Shown piece after piece: positions 59,927-64,000 of a stretch of 64,000 nucleotides of DNA (its first letter is position 1; each line of letters opens with the position of its first letter). The DNA comes from Actinoplanes sp040639655 (GTDB lineage Bacteria > Actinomycetota > Actinomycetes > Mycobacteriales > Micromonosporaceae), in NCBI RefSeq assembly GCF_040639655.1, contig NZ_JBFAAI010000014.1:170926-234925 (forward strand), written 5' to 3'. Under the pieces are notes generated by a model. The model was not told where the DNA came from. It saw only the letters and a program-made list of their open reading frames with translations, and did no database searches. The position numbers were made by a program, and so were the translations under genes.

Positions 59927-60745
59927 TCAAACCCCGATACGTGCCAGCACCGCGTCGGCAAGCTCACGCGGAGCCTGCTCCGGCACCCAATGGGTGACGC
60001 CGCGCATCACCACGAACTGGTAGTCGGCCCGCACCCAGTCCCTGGTACGCAGCGCCGCGGTCCGCCCGACCACGCCGTCGGCGTCGCTCCACACGTACGT
60101 GGTCGGCACGGTGACAGCGCCCAGATTCGCCACCTGCGCGGCGCTGAAGGCCCGGTACCAGTTCAGTCCAGCGGTGAGCCGTCCCGGTTCGCGCATCGCG
60201 GCCACGTACTGCTCGGCGCGCATGCCGAGCGGGCGCAGCATCAGCCGCAGCAGCAGGGCGTGCTGGGCCAGCAGCAACTTCTCGCTGAACGACGTCTGGA
60301 ACACCTTGAAGTAGGTGAGCCGGGCCTGCTGGCTGGGGCGGACCCGCAGGGCCAGCAGCAACGCCCGCGGATGCGGTACCGAGATCGCGGTCAGGGTGCG
60401 TACCCGGTCCGGATGGCGGGCGGCCAGCTGCCAGCCCACCTGCGCGCCCCAGTCGTGCCCGACCACGTGCGCCTTCTCGACCCCGAGGGCGTCGAGGACG
60501 GCGATCGCGTCGGCGGTCACCGACGTCATCGTGTAGGCGGCGGCGCCGGACGGCCGCGCACCCGGTGAATACCCCCGCTGATCCAGCGCGTACGTCCGCA
60601 GCCCGGCCGCGTGCAACCGGGGCAGGATCAGGTCGAACTCCCGGGAGTCCTGCGGGAACCCGTGCAGCAGGAGAACCGGTTCACCGTCCTCCGGCCCGCC
60701 CTCGTGAACGTCGAAAACCAGCCCGCGCGCTTTGACCTCGATCAC
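59927..60745 (-). CDS. Alpha/beta hydrolase, epoxide-hydrolase-like
   Basis: 272 residues from the GTG at 60745, preceded by GGGAGGG. HGFPQDSREF forms the oxyanion HG-x-P motif; the nucleophile elbow is VVGHDWGAQVGW, with Asp instead of Ser, as in epoxide hydrolases and haloalkane dehalogenases. Late motifs are VPTTYVWSDADGVVG and the catalytic His in VMRGVTHWVPEQAP. A lid region (LLLAQHALLLRLMLRPLG) lies between. Probably opens an epoxide or hydrolyses an ester; cytoplasmic. Divergent from the thiamine transporter leader. Confidence 0.87.
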   Translation of the reverse strand: MIEVKARGLVFDVHEGGPEDGEPVLLLHGFPQDSREFDLILPRLHAAGLRTYALDQRGYSPGARPSGAAAYTMTSVTADAIAVLDALGVEKAHVVGHDWGAQVGWQLAARHPDRVRTLTAISVPHPRALLLALRVRPSQQARLTYFKVFQTSFSEKLLLAQHALLLRLMLRPLGMRAEQYVAAMREPGRLTAGLNWYRAFSAAQVANLGAVTVPTTYVWSDADGVVGRTAALRTRDWVRADYQFVVMRGVTHWVPEQAPRELADAVLARIGV

Positions 60746-60835
60746 GTGATCCCTCCCCTGTGCCACGCCGCTACCAGGTGTTACGGTCATCGAAGCACAT
60801 CCACCGGAGCTTGGCCGCGCGAGCGGGCAGGCTTC

Positions 60836-60928
60836 GATCCGACAGGGGAGCGCACAGCGCTGAGAGTGCGGGCATCCGCAGACCCTCGTACCTGATCTGG
60901 GTAATGCCAGCGCAGGAAGTTCGGTCAT
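60836..60928 (+). promoter_or_regulatory. TPP riboswitch (THI box)
   Basis: Conserved blocks in order: CTGAGA at 60860-60865, GACCC at 60881-60885, ACCTGATCTGG at 60890-60900 and TAATGCCAGCGCAGG at 60902-60916. Flanking GATCCGAC and GTTCGGTC can form the P1 helix. Thiamine pyrophosphate binding to the CTGAGA/P3 pocket shuts the downstream gene off. It precedes the ykoEDC operon, as expected for thiamine-precursor import. Confidence 0.95.
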
Positions 60929-60981
60929 CTCCAGCCGCGTCGTGCCCTGGGCACCGCCGCCCGGGGTCGCGGCGTGCGTCT

Positions 60982-61003
60982 CCTCCCGGTACCCACTGGG
61001 AGG
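60982..61003 (+). promoter_or_regulatory. RBS-sequestering hairpin of the TPP riboswitch
   Basis: CCTCCCGGT (60982-60990) pairs with ACTGGGAGG (60995-61003) over nine pairs (one G-U) around a 4-base loop. The 3' arm contains the GGGAGG ribosome site of ykoE, 5 bases before its ATG, so the folded form hides the site: translational control. Confidence 0.8.
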
Positions 61004-61008
61004 CAATC

Positions 61009-61599
61009 ATGAAAGCAACCGAATCGAACCGCTGGCGGACGATAGACATCGTCGTCGCCTCCGTCATCGCCGTGGCGTTCGGCGTGATCTTCTGGGCCTG
61101 GGGCACGGTCTGGTCGATCACCGAGAGCGCCTTCGCGTTCTTCCCCCCGGCACAGACGCTGATCTACGGGGTCTGGCTGGTCCCGGCCGTGCTGGCCGGC
61201 CTGATCGTCCGCAAGCCGGGTGCCTCCCTCTACGCCGAGGCGGTCGCGGCCACCGTGTCCGCGCTGCTCGGCAGCCAGTGGGGCGGCACGGTCATCCTGC
61301 AGGGCCTGATCCAGGGGCTGGGCGCGGAGCTGGTCTTCGCGGTCCTGCTCTACCGCAACTTCAAGCTGCCGGTCGCGATCCTGGCCGGCGCGCTGACCGG
61401 TGTCGGCGCGGCGATCTACGACTTCTTCGCCTACACCGCCGGCGCCGACCTGTGGTCCTACCGCATCCCGTACGCGGCGATCACCGTGCTCAGCGGTGCG
61501 GTGGTGGCCGGAGCCGGTTCGTGGGCACTGGTCCGGGCGCTCGCCCCGACCGGCGTGCTCGACCGGTTCGCGGCGGGCCGCGAGCGGGCATCCGTCTAG
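61009..61599 (+). CDS. ykoE: ECF transporter S component for hydroxymethylpyrimidine/thiamine (YkoE)
   Basis: 196 residues, ATG with GGGAGG at ideal distance. Five or six transmembrane helices: IDIVVASVIAVAFGVIFWAW, FFPPAQTLIYGVWLVPAVLA, AVAATVSALLGSQWGG, and LPVAILAGALTGVGAAIYDF match the YkoE substrate-binding subunit. It binds the thiamine precursor at the outer face and hands it to YkoD/YkoC. Regulated by the TPP riboswitch directly upstream. Confidence 0.93.
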   Translation: MKATESNRWRTIDIVVASVIAVAFGVIFWAWGTVWSITESAFAFFPPAQTLIYGVWLVPAVLAGLIVRKPGASLYAEAVAATVSALLGSQWGGTVILQGLIQGLGAELVFAVLLYRNFKLPVAILAGALTGVGAAIYDFFAYTAGADLWSYRIPYAAITVLSGAVVAGAGSWALVRALAPTGVLDRFAAGRERASV

Positions 61600-61601
61600 A
61601 C

Positions 61602-63032
61602 ATGAGTGAGGTCCGGCTCCACGGCTTCGGGTGGCGGCACTCCGGTCGCCGCGCCTGGGCGGTCCGCGGGCTGGACCTGGAGATCCGGCACGGCGAACGG
61701 GTGCTCCTGCTCGGCCCCTCGGGAGCCGGCAAGAGCACCCTCCTCGCCGCGATCGCCGGGCTGCTGCCGGAGGACTCCGGTGAGTCCGAGGGCACGATCC
61801 AGATCGACGGGCTCGACCCCCGCAAGGCCCGCGACCGGGTCGGCATCGTCTTCCAGGATCCGCAGACCCAGCTCGTGATGGCCCGCAGCGGCGACGACGT
61901 GGCGTTCGGGCTGGAGAACCGGGGAGTGCCGGCCGCCGAGATCTGGCCACGGGTCTCCGACGTGCTCGATCGCGTCGGTTTCCCGTACCAGATGAATCGC
62001 CCGACCTCGGCCCTCTCCGGCGGTGAGGCGCAACGCCTCGCCCTCGCCGGGATTCTCGCCCTGCGTCCCGGCCTGCTGCTGCTCGACGAGCCGACCGCGA
62101 ACCTGGACCCGCCGGGCGCCGCACTCATCCGGGAGGCGGTGGCCCGGGCCACCGGCCCGGACACCACGCTGATCATCGTGGAACACCGGGTCGCCGAGGC
62201 CCTTCCGCTCGTCGACCGGGTCGTCGTCCTGGAGGCGGGCGGCGGCGTCCGCGCCGACGGATCACCCGATGTGATCTTCGCGGCCTACGGCGACAAACTC
62301 GCTGACGAGGGCGTGTGGGTGCCGGGTTTCCACACCCCACCGATCAAGGCGACATCAAAGGCGACCCCCGATCTGGTACGGACGGAGTGTGCCGCCGTCA
62401 GCGGACGCCTCGAGCCCGTCACCATCTCTGCCGGCGGCGGCGAGGTCCTGGCCGTCACCGGACCGAACGGCACCGGCAAGTCGACCCTGGCCCTGCTGCT
62501 CGGCGGGCTGCTCGCACCGACGTCGGGGCGGGTCGAGGCGTTCGGTGACCGGCGGCCGCCGCACCGCTGGCGGGCCGCCACGCTCACCGGCCGGGTCGGA
62601 TCGGTGTTCCAGAACCCGGAGCATCAGTTCGTCACCGCCCGGGTCGCCGACGAACTGGCGCTCGGGCCGCGCCGGCTGGGCCGCTCCCCCGCCGAGATCA
62701 CCCGTACCGTCGACGAGCTGATGGAACGGCTCCGGCTGACCCGGCTCGCGGGGGCCAACCCGTACACCCTTTCCGGCGGGGAAGCGCGCCGGCTCAGTGT
62801 GGCCACCGCACTGGCGACCGCGCCGCGGCTGCTGGTGCTCGACGAGCCGACCTTCGGCCAGGACCGCCGCACCTGGCGCGAGCTGGTCGAACTGCTGGCC
62901 GCGCTGCGGACGGAGGGACACGGGGTGATCGCGGTGACCCACGATGACGCGTTCGTGCGTACCCTCGCCGACCGAACCGTCCCCCTCGGCGCACCGGAAC
63001 CGGACCCGCTCCCCCGAAGGCACCGCCCGTGA
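61602..63032 (+). CDS. ykoD: ECF transporter ATPase with two fused ABC domains (YkoD)
   Basis: 476 residues, start 2 bases after ykoE. Two complete ATPase halves: first Walker A GPSGAGKST (about residue 39), signature ALSGGEAQRLAL, Walker B LLLLDEPTANLDPP; second Walker A GPNGTGKST (about 288), signature TLSGGEARRLSV, Walker B LLVLDEPTFGQDR. One polypeptide thus replaces the EcfA/EcfA' pair. It powers import through YkoC. Confidence 0.94.
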   Translation: MSEVRLHGFGWRHSGRRAWAVRGLDLEIRHGERVLLLGPSGAGKSTLLAAIAGLLPEDSGESEGTIQIDGLDPRKARDRVGIVFQDPQTQLVMARSGDDVAFGLENRGVPAAEIWPRVSDVLDRVGFPYQMNRPTSALSGGEAQRLALAGILALRPGLLLLDEPTANLDPPGAALIREAVARATGPDTTLIIVEHRVAEALPLVDRVVVLEAGGGVRADGSPDVIFAAYGDKLADEGVWVPGFHTPPIKATSKATPDLVRTECAAVSGRLEPVTISAGGGEVLAVTGPNGTGKSTLALLLGGLLAPTSGRVEAFGDRRPPHRWRAATLTGRVGSVFQNPEHQFVTARVADELALGPRRLGRSPAEITRTVDELMERLRLTRLAGANPYTLSGGEARRLSVATALATAPRLLVLDEPTFGQDRRTWRELVELLAALRTEGHGVIAVTHDDAFVRTLADRTVPLGAPEPDPLPRRHRP

Positions 63033-63063
63033 CGCTCGCTCTTTCGCTCGGGACGGCACGGCC

Positions 63064-63867
63064 GTGACCCTCGCTCTTCAGCCGGTCGCTGATCCGGCCG
63101 CGCCGCTCGCCCGCCGCAACCCGGTCGCCAAGCTCGGTGCCGCGTTGCTCTTCACGCTGCCGCTGATCGCCACCCTCGACCCGCTGACCCCGGCCCTGGC
63201 GCTGCTCGTCGAAATGCTGGTGCTGCCGTTCTTCGGCGTACGGCTCGGCGTGCTGGCCCGGCGAGCGGCGCCGTTACTGCCGGCCGCAGCCGGAATCCTG
63301 ATCACCATGGTGCTGTTCGCTGCCGAACGCGACGGCACCCTCCTGGTGTCGCTGGGCCCGGTCGACGTGACGACCGGCGTGCTGACCACGACGGGTGCGC
63401 TGATCATGCGGGTCTTCGCGGTGGCGCTGCCCGGGATCGTCGTGTTCGCCACCACCGACCCGACCGACCTGGCCGACGCGCTGGTGCAGAACACCAGGGC
63501 ACCGGCCCGGTTCGCGATCGGCGCTCTCGCCGCGTTCCGTCTGGTGCCGCTCCTCGGCGAGGAGTGGCGGTCGCTCAGCCTGGCCCGCCGTGCCCGCGGT
63601 ATCGACGCCGGCCGCAACCCGGTCGCCAAACTGCGGCTCTTCGGGTCGACGGCGTTCGCGCTGCTGGTCGGGGCGTTACGGCGCGGGGTACGGCTGGCCG
63701 TGGCGATGGACGCGCGCGGCTTCGACTCGGACGTGCCCCGGACCCACGCCCGCCGCCAGCATTTCACCCGCGCCGACGCCGTCCTGCTGATCGCCGCGTT
63801 CCTGACCGCCGCCGCGATCATCACCGTCTCCGTGACCCTGAACGTGTTCCGCCCAGTAACCGGCTAA
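63064..63867 (+). CDS. ykoC: ECF transporter transmembrane coupling protein (YkoC, EcfT type)
   Basis: 267 residues from a GTG at 63064. Five to six helices; the coupling motifs ALVQNTRAPARFAIGALAAF, LSLARRARGID and LAVAMDARGFD (A-R-G signatures of EcfT) are present. It links the ATPase to the YkoE substrate subunit. A second copy of its first 15 coding bases lies 35 bases upstream, at a GTGA overlap with ykoD, suggesting the start has moved. Confidence 0.92.
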   Translation: MTLALQPVADPAAPLARRNPVAKLGAALLFTLPLIATLDPLTPALALLVEMLVLPFFGVRLGVLARRAAPLLPAAAGILITMVLFAAERDGTLLVSLGPVDVTTGVLTTTGALIMRVFAVALPGIVVFATTDPTDLADALVQNTRAPARFAIGALAAFRLVPLLGEEWRSLSLARRARGIDAGRNPVAKLRLFGSTAFALLVGALRRGVRLAVAMDARGFDSDVPRTHARRQHFTRADAVLLIAAFLTAAAIITVSVTLNVFRPVTG

Positions 63868-63879
63868 CCCCCCTGGCTG

Positions 63880-63923
63880 GACACCACGGCTGTCTCGACG
63901 TGCTGGAGACAGCCATCCGTGTC
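63880..63923 (+). repeat. GCTGTCTC-type palindromic element, copy 5 (imperfect terminator)
   Basis: GGCTGTCTC (63888-63896) pairs with GAGACAGCC (63906-63914); an outer GACAC/GTGTC helix is separated by an internal loop (CAC against ATCC). TTTCT follows the right arm. A GGCTGGACACCAC left flank matches copy 1 closely. It follows the ykoC stop. Confidence 0.8.
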
Positions 63924-64000
63924 TTTCTGACGCCCGTGCCGTGCGTGAAAATCGGGGGTGGTCACCCGCTCACGTCGTCTCCGCTTGGTGCTTCGAGCCC

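Overview
The window is dense, very GC-rich actinobacterial chromosome. Its conserved families (SigE-family sigma factor, DnaG followed by a small actinobacterial gene, Roadblock proteins, DUF2293, DUF2786, a DUF6328-like and a DUF6703-like protein) and its several secreted glycoside hydrolases point to a filamentous soil actinomycete. My inference is a member of the Micromonosporaceae, such as Actinoplanes. No ribosomal RNA, CRISPR array or intact prophage is present; two tRNA genes are.

Layout. 1-1.7 kb: end of a SigE-like sigma factor and a co-translated membrane-anchored HAF-repeat protein. 1.7-12 kb: secreted GH5 glycosidase, metallophosphoesterase, EEP phosphatase/nuclease next to a prolyl oligopeptidase, a pair of SPFH/band-7 proteins, and a secreted multidomain esterase. 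12-24 kb: MarR/flavin-oxidoreductase divergon with two palindromic operators, nucleoside hydrolase, DUF2293 protein, a two-gene lipid-linked mannosyl/glycosyl transfer unit, aquaporin-like channel, EVE-like protein, hydrolase versus GNAT-PaaX divergon, and a lipoprotein. 24-26.5 kb: a tRNA(CAT) gene with the debris of an integrative element (integrase C-terminus and a YoeB-type toxin start), a FAD oxidoreductase followed by a 56-residue Cys-containing peptide gene, and tRNA-Asn. 26.5-32.3 kb: YtxH-like protein, EboE-like TIM barrel, YihY/BrkB protein and an ABC-2 exporter (two permeases and an ATPase).

32.3-37 kb: dgt, dnaG (interrupted by a 326-residue intein inside the zinc finger) and a small partner. 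37-41.7 kb: chemoreceptor, VOC protein, then a four-gene run of three Roadblock/LC7 proteins and one PATAN/DUF4388 protein with no GTPase nearby. 41.8-47.4 kb: three GH43 arabinan-degrading enzymes, with a shared operator-like motif in front of the first two. 47.5-55 kb: TPR-like proteins, dusB, coiled-coil protein, lone XdhC Rossmann domain, lipoprotein, glyS and small membrane proteins. 55.2-58.6 kb: zinc uptake operon znuA-znuC-znuB, then an ArsR-type regulator and a Fur-family (Zur-like) regulator, preceded by a perfect Zur-type palindrome. 59-63.9 kb: membrane proteins, an epoxide-hydrolase-like protein, and the TPP-riboswitch-controlled ykoE-ykoD-ykoC thiamine-precursor ECF transporter.

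The most striking unexplained pattern is a family of at least five long intergenic palindromes (near 19.7, 27.1, 47.4, 59.3 and 63.9 kb). They share a GGCTG...GCTGTCTC left arm, and the four whose both neighbours are visible all lie where two convergent genes meet. They look like a dispersed bidirectional-terminator element; in one case both flanking reading frames run into it.
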